Assembly (NCBI GenBank): GCA_947359465.1 | Contig: OX375873.1 | Coordinates: 133,998,899 to 134,062,898, forward strand | Direction of reading: 5' to 3' | DNA: 64,000 nt | From: Metellina segmentata | Taxonomy: Eukaryota; Arthropoda; Arachnida; Araneae; Tetragnathidae | Shown here: piece after piece, positions 35,586 to 46,798 of the stretch | Numbering within the stretch: the stretch's first letter is position 1 | How the letters are laid out: the number at the start of each line of letters is the position of its first letter | Made by a program: the position numbers and the translations under genes | Notes under the pieces: generated by a model | The model's input: only the letters and a program-made list of their open reading frames with translations | Told to the model about the DNA's origin: nothing | Databases searched by the model: none

Positions 35586-36139
35586 CTGAAAATAGATGAA
35601 GAATGTTGAGAAGTGATTTTAGATTAAGTCTTGCTAATTGGTAGGTGTTTGGAAACTAGTTGCTCCAAGTAAAATAAGCTACAAATAACTGAGAAATTGA
35701 GCATTTACTTAAAAAGTCAACAGGACAGTAAATTTAATATATAACATATTTTTCTCATACAAAGCATAGTAAGGTTATGAGAATACTACTTTGGAAAGCA
35801 CATAAGTGCTTTATTTCACCTAGAAGAAATTCTCCTGTATAGAGATAACTAGTCACTTTCTTTCTTTCTGTAGTAGATCATTAACAGTACTGAAATTGCA
35901 ATTCCTCCCATCTGAAGATGGAATTGGTAAAAGTAGCTCTTTTGCCTAACCAGTTGAATTATTTACTATGCATCATCAGAGCTACATCATGTTCCTTTAA
36001 CTTTGAATAGTTTTCAGATGCATAGTTTAGTATTTTGGACAATTCTTAGTATTTCATGGCCACTTCTTAAGAATGGTATTCATCTACCATCATATAATCA
36101 AACCATATCCCTGTTGGGTGAATGCCTCACATTAAGAAT

Positions 36140-36415
36140 CAAGGTTGGTTGTTTCTAGGTTTTATGGCACAAGGATCATATTTGGTCATGCAGTTGCCAA
36201 CACAAGACGACAACAAGTAAAAAATTTCAGGAAAGGGAGAAAGGATTGGGGAATAGAGTATTGTGTTGAAAGCAGAAAAGGATAGCTTAGGTATCCAGGG
36301 AGCAGGATCCCTGTGTTTACTGAAGATAGTAAACCCTGTGAGAAAAGAAAAGATTACTAGAGTACTTCAGGTGCGTGAAACATGTACACACCTGAAGATG
36401 TGCCCCTGAGGGTTA
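36140..36415 (+). repeat. SINE-C related copy
   Basis: It begins with 'gttttatggcacaaggatca', the reverse of the SINE-C end. It continues through 'ttactgaagatagtaaaccc' to 'gatgtgcccctgaggg'. It lies in delta-tubulin intron 3. Confidence 0.65.
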
Positions 36416-36765
36416 AGAATCAAAGATCTAGAACACCAGAACTATTATGGAGGCAATAGCCACCTATTCACAATAGGTTGATTTTCCAAAATATCACTGT
36501 CAATGATTGCTTTTTAAATATTCTAATGCAAATTAAGAATATCATATGCACATATTCATGCATTAAAAACAAGTACAGAACCTAAAAACAGAGGATGATG
36601 AAAACTAATAATTATTGGAATATTTATTACTAGATATTTTTGTTCAAAGTTGAAGGCATATTGAAACCCTTTTTTTCCCCCTCCCTATTTTTCCTGACAA
36701 TGTCATGGTCATTCACCATTCAGGGATGGCCCTATAGAACACACTAAAAGAGAGAAATTACTCAC

Positions 36766-37062
36766 AATACATGCTGAAGAGATGGATGGGAAATGATCCT
36801 GTAACACTTCAGACAGGTATGAACCTAATCCACTACCAGTACCTCCAGCAACAGAGGAGAAAAGGAGGAAGCCATGCAAGCAGTCGCATCGCTCCACTTC
36901 CTTCATTATTGCGTTCAAAACGGTTTCTTTCACTGCTGGTCCATGGCAGTGGTAGCCCATTGCCCAGTTATTGCCAGCTCCCAGTTGCTGTGCATTGATG
37001 TGGCAATCGTCACGGTAAACCCAAACATTATCCTTATGATGGGTTGAAATTTCTTTGATTAC
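36766..37062 (-). CDS. TUBD1: Delta-tubulin exon 3 (nucleotide-binding region)
   Basis: The acceptor is ctgcttttcag and the donor is TGTATT|gtgagt, phase 0 to 0, 99 codons. It contains QQLGAGNNWAMGYHCHGP, like QGSGNNWAYGYSVHGP in human delta-tubulin, and KEVERCDCLHGFLLFSS. The tubulin signature AGGTGSGLGSYLSEVLQ follows; the GGTGSG loop contacts the GTP phosphates. The first Gly of the classical GGGTGSG is Ala, as is usual in delta-tubulins. Delta-tubulin acts at centrioles and basal bodies in forming or stabilising triplet microtubules. Confidence 0.95.
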
Positions 37063-37464
37063 CTGAAAAGCAGAGCAAAGAGTCATAGTGTAAATTAGTA
37101 TGTTGATAAGTTAGTAAATTCACTTGACACAAAATTCTACAAAAATGAATGGAAGTTTTAAATTTGAGTTTACTTGGACAAATCGATAACTAATGTTTTC
37201 ACAAAAAAGCAAATGAACTGAAATACACTTGAATAGAGCTGATAAAGACACAGTATGAAAAGATCTAATCTAATATTCAATACAGTAAAACCTTTCACCA
37301 GTCAATCAAAGAAAGTGGTTGTTGAGAATAGTGAGTGCTAAAGAGGATACTGTCGGCTTAGAGCAGAAACTCAATAACTGACATTATTTATACTGTTTAA
37401 AAACTAGTTACAAGGCTTTAAGAAAAAAAATTATAATTTAATAGTATTATATATCCTTTCTCAT

Positions 37465-38947
37465 GATTCCCACACCTTTGTCCAAAAAAGATTCAAAGAC
37501 TTTTAAGGACTTTTCAAAACCAAAAAAACAAAAATTTCAAGGACCTAAAATTTTATATAGCGACCTAAAACAAAGCACGTGGAAAAGTTGTCAATTAAAA
37601 AAAAATGTGAAAAATATAAAGAAATCGTCAATTTCTTTTACTTTATTTTTTTAAACTACGAACAGTTAAAAAAAGAGGAAAGGTTGTCATCAATTTTGGT
37701 TACAATTAAAATTTTCTTTTATCAAAGAACCTGTGAATGATTTTGAAAAGTGGGTTTTGCGTCTCAATGGTAACTATCAGGCTACTTGCACACACATCGA
37801 TGTCGGTCGTGCGATAAAATATTGTACGATGAATTCTTTGGTGCCACGAAGAAGAGTATGGGAGCTTGCACATGGTTTGATCTACACACCACACAATCTC
37901 CGTTTTGCTCACGTCTAATGCCACTACAGCAGACGGCTGTCGTGGTTTATTTTGTTTGAGAAACAAAACAAATCCAAAGCTTTGACTGCCGTTATGGCTC
38001 TAGTCCAAGTTTCTATCTTCACGATCGTTAAAGATAGTAAAAAATTCAACGGATTTGAAACCTGCAGAAAATTTTACACGGATACCTTACATGAGCTTTT
38101 CTGAAAATAAATAATTTTTCAACTGCAACTTTTATATTTTTGCAATACGAATTTGGCTACATTTGATGAAGATATTCATTACAAACACAAAAAAAAAGGT
38201 GTTTTGGAGGTTTTCTATCTTCACGATCGTTAAAGACAGAGTGGACATTTTAACGGATTTTAAATGTGCGGAAAATTTTGCATCAGATTGATACCTCAGG
38301 TAGTCCGAATTTTATGCAAAGCCCAAATTCTGCACGTGCTTGAAGAATCTTCCTCATTTTACTGAAATTCAGTAACGGATAATTCAGTAATCCAAAACTG
38401 TTAAGTTTCCATTCTTGTACGTACGACGTCAATTGTACAAATTTTTTAATGACAATGTAAAAGTGAAAGAAAAACAGTGACCCCCCCCCATCAAAAACCT
38501 TAATATTTTCTTTGTATTTCTTCATAAATCTCCGATAACTTTTTTAAATGTTCAAAGAGGCGGAACTCTTTCATGTTTGTATAGTTTATGCTAAAGAAAA
38601 ATGGGACAACGTGTCAATGAAACATGGTTTATGATCTTGTGTATTCATAAATATATCACATGGTTCATGTATATATCACAAATTGTGGTTGTTCATATAT
38701 ATATCACGTTGTGTCAAAACACATAACACCTCAGAATGACGCTCAAATTGCGCACCTGCCGTGAAGGAAACTAGTTTGGACACAAGTTCCAACGCAAGAC
38801 AAAATTACACAATTATGTACTAGTCAAAAAAAAAAAAATCAAGTACTTGCAAGGACTTTTTACCCAGTTTCGTAATTTTCAAAGACTTTCAAGGGCCCCA
38901 AGTTAGGAAAAAAAATTCAAGGACTTTCAAGGACCGTGGGAACCCTG
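37465..38947. mobile_element. hAT-type element, copy B
   Basis: The ends are gaTTCCCACACCTTTGTCC and (right, reversed) CAGGGTTCCCACGGTCCTTG, as in copy A at 18083-22844. The flanking octamers TTTCTCAT and TTTCTGTA are a worn 8-bp duplication. The interior includes two tandem blocks (about 38015-38110 and 38212-38300) shared with the Helitrons at 46.8-48.0 kb. No intact transposase is present. It lies in delta-tubulin intron 2. Confidence 0.8.
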
Positions 38948-39206
38948 TTTCTGTAGATTAGAAATAATAATGTGCTTCTCATCATCATGGGAATAAGAAT
39001 TTAGTGTCTTAGAAAAAATGTCAGAGAGTTTCTGCTCTAAGTCGACGATATGGCAGAACTGTTGGTGAGTTAAAGGTATTGTTCATATCTAGTGAAATGA
39101 GAGAAAATGTATCACATTCTCATAATTTACCTTTCATATTGCCACAATGAGGTCTATATAAAAGCTCTACCAAAATAAAATAGAAAGACCAGTTAAGGAA
39201 GTCTAC

Positions 39207-39276
39207 CTTAGGTTCAGTATCAATCAAAATAGCTCTAGCTTTGTATTTCCCAGTTTTTTCATCATCACAGAAAAAC
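39207..39276 (-). CDS. TUBD1: Delta-tubulin exon 2 (short)
   Basis: This 70-bp exon has acceptor tcatttcag and donor CCTAAG|gtagac. It enters needing one base to complete the Arg codon and leaves in phase 0. The translation FFCDDEKTGKYKARAILIDT continues EPK, the tubulin motif (..RAVLVDMEPKV). It is too short for a simple open-frame search and was found by splice phase and homology. Confidence 0.9.
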
Positions 39277-40235
39277 CTGAAATGAATAAGATATCAGAAC
39301 ATTTGATTGTTTCGAACTTATATGGGAAGATATAAACACAATCCTAACATTTTAAACATATTTTCAAAAAAGAAATAAATAATTTTTAATCAAGAGACAA
39401 TAACACTTTATGAAAAAAACTACAAATGTATAACTTAGGCAAACAATATGGCCTTGCCACTAGTCTTGAGGGAGAAATTATTCAACAAAAACCAGATAAA
39501 GAGGTTGCATAACTCAGTAAGAGTATCATTTAAAACTTCTGATTACAATAAATTATGTTTGCCATAAATTCTTAAATTCATTTGATTCCGTTCAAAGGCT
39601 ACGAAACACAAGTCTTGAAAATTTCCTGGTTTAAATTAGTATGGTTAGGAAATTTTCACATGTCCCTCAAACTTCAGGAATGCTGGTGATACATTTTGTT
39701 CAAGCTTATAAACAAAAAATTTTGTACAATTTAAGTTTTTGGTTTATTCATTTCTTACTTAAATAAGTAATAACATATTGCCTATAAAATTATGTTTTTC
39801 CTACACCATTCCCCTAAAACTAGGACTGAATCCCTGGCCATTTCCCTACTTCAGTACATAAAGCATTATGTTAAACACACTTCATAATCAAAAATGGTTC
39901 AAAATCATTAGTACGAGTATAATGCAACTTTTGGTAGAGTGGTAGCATCCGCAACGTTAGGCCGCCAAAGCGATTGTTTACGCCAAATCAAGATGGCGGC
40001 CGATGTAAGCAATTCCAAGATGGCCGCCATATACAACGTGAACCTTTGCATACAGTGCATAAATAATAATAATTTGTTTAAAAATTAAGAAAAAAGCAAT
40101 ATAAATTTCACTTGAAAATTTTCTAATATTTCAGTCTGGTTTTCTCCGAACATGTGCGCAATTTTGCGTCAATTTCATCCTAGTTTTGTCACTTAAAAAA
40201 AAATATATTAAATAAAAAAATTATAATTGTTAAAA

Positions 40236-40267
<32 letters not shown>

Positions 40268-40689
40268 CTGTGATTTTTTTAAAACGTCCGGATTTTCATC
40301 AATTTTGAATTGGAAACTTTGCAATGCATAGAAAATTCAAAACAAGAAATCTTTTTTTAATAAGGTAGTTCTTTTCTGTGATCATAATCCACACAAAGGT
40401 TTTTGATGAGAAACCAAAAATCTAAATTCTTCTGCTATCCATAAGTGTGAAAAAATATTTTTTCACAATTTTTCTAGCAATAAGCATTATGTGAGCAACT
40501 CAATGGGGATATTCCAGGTTATAGAGCCATATATGGAAAAGCAAGACAAATATTTTTATTGTAACGACTTTACAAGAGGAAATTGTTTTTTAGAGAAGTC
40601 AAAGCGTATTGCGCTTAAGGTTTCAATGCGTTTAAACCAGTATACCGGGAGAAATTTGTTTTTAGATAAGTCACAGCGTATAACGCGCG

Positions 40690-40735
40690 ATCCCCGCCTG
40701 CCGGCTACCTCGCCGCCCCTCCGGGGCCGGCGAGG
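40690..40735. repeat. GC-rich hairpin island
   Basis: In an AT-rich intron, the arm CCTCGCCGCCCC faces GGGGCCGGCGAGG across a 3-base loop, with one bulge. The surrounding 40680-40745 is far GC-richer than the rest of the window. Confidence 0.7.
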
Positions 40736-40864
40736 ACCTTTCACCGTTGGCTTCCATGCATATAAGTCACCGTATTGGGTGCCCACCCAAGCATAGTCCA
40801 GTGTTTGTAATATAACCAAAAGCTAAACAAAAATCAAACTTACCCTCATAGCCGGGTCCTTGAA

Positions 40865-40965
40865 ATTCTGACAATGGTTAACAGTCATATGCTCGAATCG
40901 ATAACCCTTGAACTCTTTGTCCTTCGGGTATTGATACCAGCATATGACTTCCAATAGTCAGAAAT
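40865..40965. repeat. Imperfect fold-back (~40-bp arms)
   Basis: The left arm 40865-40907 contains 'gtcatatgctcg' and ends 'gataaccc'. The right arm 40926-40965 starts 'gggtattg' and contains 'cagcatatgac' and 'gtcagaaat'. They pair across an 18-base loop. Confidence 0.65.
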
Positions 40966-42251
40966 TTTTGTAGTTCCTTGCAAAATTCAGCTCTGAATTA
41001 CCTCAGCCAAAACTTTCTGGTTCCTATTTTTCACCTCAACCATAAAACATTTATCCGTCCCTCGTTCAAGTCCTCCAAACACCCATTTACCCTCCAATTT
41101 CTTACTCCTGTTATACTTTCTTTTGCTAAACTTTTGTCCTATCTTTCTACATTTCCACTCCTACCTATCACCAGCATCCTTTCTCAATGTTAAAACCATA
41201 TCATTCTCACATGAAAGACATTTCACCTTCTTCCCAATCAAGCTACTACATGTTTGCAAAAAAAAAAAAAAAACATTTTCTAACGTTCAATAACACTATC
41301 CACTGCTATATCAAATCAACTAAGGGGAAATGAGCAACCAAAAGAGGAAAAAAATTCTAAATTCCAGTCTGCAATTTCAAAAATCAAATTTAATCCAAAT
41401 TTTTTTTCGAAATTTTAATTGAAATTTAAATAAAGTGACAAATTTAAAAAATTGTAACTTACAATCTGCTTTCCAAATTTATCCTAAAAATTTTGAAAAT
41501 TAATAAAACAAGTCGATTTTATAAATCAAGAGCAAAATTCATATGCACCCAACAATTTCAAAGACTGTCTAAATTTTAATTCCGTTCTACATTAAAAATA
41601 AAAGTGGAAAAGCGTATTTTCTTCCTTAACCAATCGTGAGACCCGTTTATTATCGTCGGGAGAAAATATCTAGGGTTGCCTTAAAACTAAGAAGAAAAAA
41701 AAACGGGAAGGTTACCACAATTGGCAATACATCGCTCGAAAGTTGTAACGTATCGGATACTACATACCATCCCAACTTTTTGCCTAGAAAGTCACATAAT
41801 TTAAATGAAAGAATTTTAAGATTCTTTTTGCTATACAGGTGAAGTCTGGATAAACATCAGTTTTTATGTGCCCTCACAGATTTCATGCTTCAATAACAAA
41901 TGGAATTTGTCATTCATTTACTGTGTCACTTTTTATGTGCTCACAGTAATCCTTCAAAGTTCCCCTTAAAGTAAAGGACGAAAAAACACTATAAAGAATC
42001 TACAACGACGTATTTTTAAAGTTTACTGCATTTCACAAAAAAGATTTGATTGGATGTCTTGCTGGAACATTACATGAAGAAAACTAATTGCATTCGTTAA
42101 AACATATCTAGAATAGTAAATACTAGTACTGGAATACCACAGACACGGAAGTTAAATTTAAAACAATTGAGCAATCAAACTAAATTGAGATGTATTTTTG
42201 CACTTAAGTAATTTTAATACCGAGATCGTTAGGAATGACAAAACTGTATAC

Positions 42252-42385
42252 CTGTAACGAGATTCCTCTAAGAAGTTGTAATTTAAAGGAGTTGGATTTT
42301 GAGATGTTATTTCAGATATGGCATTAAAAAAACTATAACCAAGTTGATTTCCACACTGGCCAACTTGAAGTGTGATAAAGGACAT
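42252..42385 (-). CDS. TUBD1: Delta-tubulin exon 1 (start)
   Basis: The ATG is at 42385-42383 and the donor CTCGTTACAG|gtatac, 134 bp, leaving in phase 2. MSFITLQVGQCGNQLGYSFF is the tubulin N-terminus: QxGQCGNQ is the GTP-binding loop 1, and it closely follows the human start MSIVTVQLGQCGNQIG. No upstream in-frame Met fits better. The gene runs leftwards to 25746 over about 16.6 kb. Confidence 0.95.
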
Positions 42386-43188
42386 TTTGACTACAATACA
42401 TTTTTCATAGTTTTTAAATAGATATGAAAGGCTAGTTTAAAATATTTTTGTACAAAAGTAACTTTTATACACTAAAATCATTAGTGAACTTTTTCATGTT
42501 CAGCACAGTTTTGTCATTTGAGTTATTTAAAATAATTGTGACGAATTTTTAATTTGACACAATTTTTCCCCAAAATAAAAATTAAGTTTGACTTGATATC
42601 CAGAACGAAATTAAAATTGTAATGTTTATATTTACAAAATATAGGTAATGTGTTTAGTTGTATGTTTCCTGCTCTGATATTATAATATAGAAATGATTAT
42701 GAGTAGGAAATGAAAATATGTACTTATGACTTTTGTATCAACAAATCTAATAGTCATTAACAGAAAATTTTTTATCAACAGTTCCGATATTGATTTTTTT
42801 AATTCGAATTCATGTCATTATATGCCATATCTTTGTTGCGCGATAACAATCTAATAAAAAAACATGTTCTTATGTTTCACACGAGAAATCGAACTGAATT
42901 TTTTCCTGTTTCCATAATAATTTTTATATATTTCTGATTTTTTATTATCTTTTTCATTAAGCAAATGTAAGTCGCAAAGCAGGAGTGCGCATGTGTCAAA
43001 GCAGCTGTTTTTGTTTATGATCGACCCAATGAGAATTCGTATGTTTATGTATACATTGGGGATGAAGTGAAAGCTCCAGCTGAGGCGTTCTGACATCAGC
43101 GTGTGTTTGTTTACCCCAAATTTTTTTATGCACTTTTAGGAATTTTTCTGGTTTTATAACATTTATTAATTCATTCTGAACGTCAAAA
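42386..43188. promoter_or_regulatory. Head-to-head intergenic region, probable shared promoter
   Basis: About 0.8 kb separates the delta-tubulin ATG (leftwards) from the proposed first exon of the DUF3504 gene (rightwards). No TATA box or factor site could be assigned with confidence. The part at 42960-43090 is slightly GC-richer. Confidence 0.4.
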
Positions 43189-43206
43189 ATGCCTGGGGAG
43201 CCACGG
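43189..43206 (+). CDS. QRICH1/ZMYM-like (DUF3504) gene, proposed first coding exon
   Basis: ATGCCTGGGGAGCCACGG, six codons (MPGEPR), is followed by gtatga. It joins in phase 0 to the exon at 44106. The support is only phase, position and the absence of a better start: exon 2 is open upstream of its acceptor but without a conserved Met. A longer 5' part with other exons cannot be excluded, since vertebrate relatives are much longer. Confidence 0.4.
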
Positions 43207-43691
43207 GTATGAATTGTTTTGTGACAAATTAAATGTATACATGTTTTGAGTCGTGATTCTTTCTGTATCACTTTCAATTTTCGACCTGTTACTATGCACG
43301 TACAAGTAAATAAATTGAATATAATTTGATGTTTGTAATGAACAAAACATCTTTCAAGCATTACTTACGAATATTTTTTACATTTTCTAAAAATACGCTT
43401 TAAAAATTAATATTTTTAATAATTTCCAAAAGTTCTCTATTTTGTGTTTATTTGTATTTTTTTGTAATAAGCTTAGTTTAAATGATTATATTGCGAAAAA
43501 GTTTTGTTTCATGCGCAGTTACAATACTTTTGTGCTTTTTTAAACCGTTTAGACTTGGTTCTGAGAATTGTGTAATATTTTATGCTAATGGGGATACGTT
43601 TCCCTTTGTGCGTCATAGGATATAGAACTAAAGTTTACGTTATTCGCTTCGGATAAAAGAAAATTCACACAAATAAGGTGAGGTGTGTTCA

Positions 43692-43712
43692 TTTTTTTTT
43701 TTTTTTTTTTTT
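43692..43712. repeat. Poly-T run (21 bp)
   Basis: An uninterrupted run of 21 T lies in the first intron of the DUF3504 gene. Confidence 0.95.
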
Positions 43713-44105
43713 AATTTGGTAAAAATAAAAGTGAAGGTATTTTTTGTTTTGCTGGTTTGATTGCCATACACGATAAAAAATACTATTGTTTACTTTCTTA
43801 GAATCGGCGTTATTTGCATAACAAACTACCTTTGCGTAGCTTACCTGAAGAAATTTGTATTGAAAAATAACATAAAAATTAGTTTTATCACATTTGAGAC
43901 TTAACATTTTAAAGAGTTGCACTTAAATTGAGGTTGTGGTAGTAAACTTGTAAATTACTTGTTACTTTCTGTGTGTTCTGCAAAATAAAGAAGTAAAATT
44001 CTTGCAAAAACGTATGTAGTGTTGCCAGATAATATATTAAAAATTTATTTCACATTTACTTTCCATTCATGAATACAAATGCTGATTATTTTTCATTATT
44101 ATTAG

Positions 44106-44325
44106 TATGCATATGGCATGTACGCTTGGAAAAAATGGTGGATACAAAAAAGTGATCTTGTGACAAAACGCTTCAGAACTCTGGAAAATTTAAACCCTTT
44201 CAAAGTTGATATTCTCCAGCTTACTCCTGATCAACTAGAGTTTGCCTTAATTTTATTCATCAAAGATGTCCGAAGACCTACTGGGGAGAAATACAGTAGC
44301 GAGACCATCTTTTACATACTTATGG
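44106..44325 (+). CDS. QRICH1/ZMYM-like (DUF3504) exon 2
   Basis: The acceptor is ttattattag and the donor is ATGG|ggtaat, read as G|gg with gt at 44326-44327. It runs phase 0 to phase 1. It encodes YAYGMYAWKKWWIQKSD, LENLNPFKVDILQLTPDQLE, FALILFIKDVRRP and TGEKYSSETIFYILMG. The pattern D-[IL]-LQLTxxELxxxLxxFxxxVRxxxGxxYxxxTxYxIxxGIQ is the DUF3504 domain of QRICH1, ZMYM2/3/4 and KCTD1. That domain is established to derive from Crypton tyrosine recombinases. I see no MYM zinc fingers or Gln-rich region here, so the family member cannot be named. Confidence 0.82.
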
Positions 44326-46106
44326 GTAATTATCAAACTGAATTGATACTAGTTGCAATGTTGAATTGCAAGATTTTTTGAGTTTAAGCATATTTCAAAT
44401 TTGAATAGTCGGACCTTTCAATGTTTATTCATTGGACAATTTCTTTTAAGGGTTCCTATCTCCGTAATGTTAAAATGGTAAAATTTTAAGGAACATGTTC
44501 TCGGGATATTTTTTCGTATTGATTTGAATTTTAAAATACAGGTATGAAAACACTTTTTTACACTTTAACCCAGGTATTTAAAAAAAAACTTAAGATTTGA
44601 AGTTTTGAGATTTTTTCTTCTTCTGTAACTCGTATTTTTTTTTTAAATGACCAATTTGTAACCTTTAAAACAATCAAAATGAACTTTTCTAAGCAGATTT
44701 TATAAAAAATGCTTGTGTTAAAATATGTTATAGGGTATGTTACATTTGTAAACCAATTCTTTTTACATTTGCTTGAATAGACTTTGAAAAAATATTCCTT
44801 TTATGGAAAAATACACATTTTGAGATATTGAAATTTAAAGAATAAATTGACCCTATTTCAGGTAATTACAGGTATTTTTCAAAAAATTATTTGAAATAAT
44901 TCTACTCAATGTATCTTCATACACAATTCTGTTTGAAATGATACATTTAAACACTTATTTAAATTTAAAAAAAAAAGTCTAAATTTTGAAAGTTTTTTGG
45001 GCACTGGTCCTTTTAAGAAGTGTTCATTAATGTAAAGTGTGTCCAGGAAAAAATTTGAGTTGTAGATTGCACAAGTTCAATTCCTATGACCCTAGCGTAA
45101 TTCTATGATAGTAAATGGATATTGTATGTCTTGTATCTGGCACAGCATGGCCAAATATGGCCCTTGCACCATAAAACCCTAAAAACCAACCTGTATTTGT
45201 AAAACCTTGTGTTCATTACTTGACATTGTCTTGTAATAAATGTAAAAACACAAGCAATGCATAAAATTCAGTTTATTAAGGATTTAAAATGAAAAACTTG
45301 AAATTAATGTTAAATTAAAAATGGGATATAAAAAGTACTAACTTACATTCTTGACTTATAATTGAATAAGGCATATTTACAAATAGGTTAAAATGTCAGC
45401 ATTGATATTATTTTCAGACATTGAGTTATGACTGCTTTTATACTTTTTGCTTCTGTAATTTGAATATGAATTTTCTGTTTGTCATTAGATCATCAAAGTC
45501 CACATTGTTTAAGAAATACTGTGAGATGCTTCTGTTGTGTTGCTCCAGTGTGACGTTAATTAAAAATACCATATACCTTTGACACGCTTCAATGTATTTT
45601 GCTGCATTTCCCTTTCTAGTTCCCGTTCAAATTTCTTCATTCGAAACTTTCATTCTTTTCTTTTCAGTGGAACAAAACAGAACCATCCCCTGTGAAGCTA
45701 GTTTTAATTTGTAAATTTCTTCATTGAGGTACAATTAGCCCTCAATATGTATGTAAATAAATAAATATATATATAGAACACCAAACCTTAATGAAAATTA
45801 TACTGGTTTTTGTTTCATGTAAATAAACATAGTAAACACTAAAAAAATATGCATACCCTCATTCTTCAGTTCATTCATATATAAATTTGTACTGAACTTT
45901 TAAAACTTTTTACCAACTATTTAGAAAAGTTCTTTACGTTAGAACTTAAAAAAGAATATATATAATATTATTTTAAAAGCGTGTGTGTGTAGACAATTTT
46001 TACTAGTTGTAAAATACAGCATTATAATAAAATAGATTGCTTTTTTTTGCAACTGTTTTCTCAATTAAAATAATAAAATGTAACACATATAACTGTTATA
46101 TTAAAT
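44326..46106 (+). other. Intron of the DUF3504 gene, left part
   Basis: It is AT-rich. It contains a SINE-C scrap at 45125-45190 ('cccttgcaccataaaaccct') and a SINE-A tail scrap at 45535-45572. Nothing else was recognised. Confidence 0.5.
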
Positions 46107-46318
46107 TTAAGAATTAAAATTGTACAAGGGTAACAAAAATGTCTTTAAAAAATATAACAGACTTGTCTGGTTGTAGTTAAACTTCATACGTTAACAGAAT
46201 AAAGTAAATTTACTTTGTTCTGTTAGTGTATAAAGTTAGCTACAACCAGTTAAGTGTCTGTTATCCTTTTATTAAAATAGGTTTTGGTTATCTTTATTAC
46301 AATTTTAATTCTTAAAAT
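46107..46318. repeat. 212-bp fold-back (MITE-like palindrome)
   Basis: The arms 'aagaattaaaattgtac' and 'tacaattttaattctt' lie at the outside. The inner core is centred near 46208 on AAAGTAAATTTACTTT, flanked by 'aacagaat' and 'gttctgtt'. No coding sequence is present. It is probably a snap-back MITE. Confidence 0.75.
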
Positions 46319-46798
46319 TGATGTTTCAAAACTGGATATTTAAGACTCGAACATAGCACATGTTAAAGATTGAATCTTCATGTATAAAAGAACAAAGTAA
46401 TACATTTATATTTAAAAAATATATGCATTAAATGAAAAGTATTTGACGGAATTGACTTTAAAAAAAAAAATCAAAGTTGACTATTTCACATATTTTCAAT
46501 GCTTTTCTTTCCTACTTTCATAAAAAAACATACATGTGCCCATCTGACTACATTGGACTTAAGGGGGCTGATTTTTCAGTAGTTTTTAAAGGACCGTAAA
46601 GGTCTTAGCTCTTGGAAGAAAACTATGTATTGGATTTCATTTGACTGAGTGATACTCGCTCCAAAGTCAGAAGAATCATGTCACAGAAATCTGACATATT
46701 TATAAGTTAGCTACTTAAAATTGATTATTAAAACTGGGTTTTTGAGACTCAAACATAGCACTTGTGAAAGATTCTTCATATGTGCACTCATTGGTTCA

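Larger units (their letters stand above)
39277..42251 (-). other. Delta-tubulin intron 1
   Basis: It holds no gene. Notable parts are a GC-rich patch with paired 'aagatggcggc'-type motifs (39988-40031), an (aat)n run (about 40236-40262), a GC-rich hairpin (about 40690-40735) and a fold-back (40865-40965). The open frames at 40491-40819 overlap on both strands and are not credible genes. Confidence 0.6.

Noticed and set aside
40491..40819. 101-codon (+) and 87-codon (-) open frames across the GC-rich hairpin
   Set aside because: They are open on both strands over the same repeat-like stretch and no domain is recognised.
42158..42385. Misato-type or other tubulin-like protein for exon 1
   Set aside because: The N-terminus alone fits several tubulin-related families, but the later exons (SGNNWAYGY-, GGTGSG- and EHLVPHP-type blocks) match delta-tubulin throughout.
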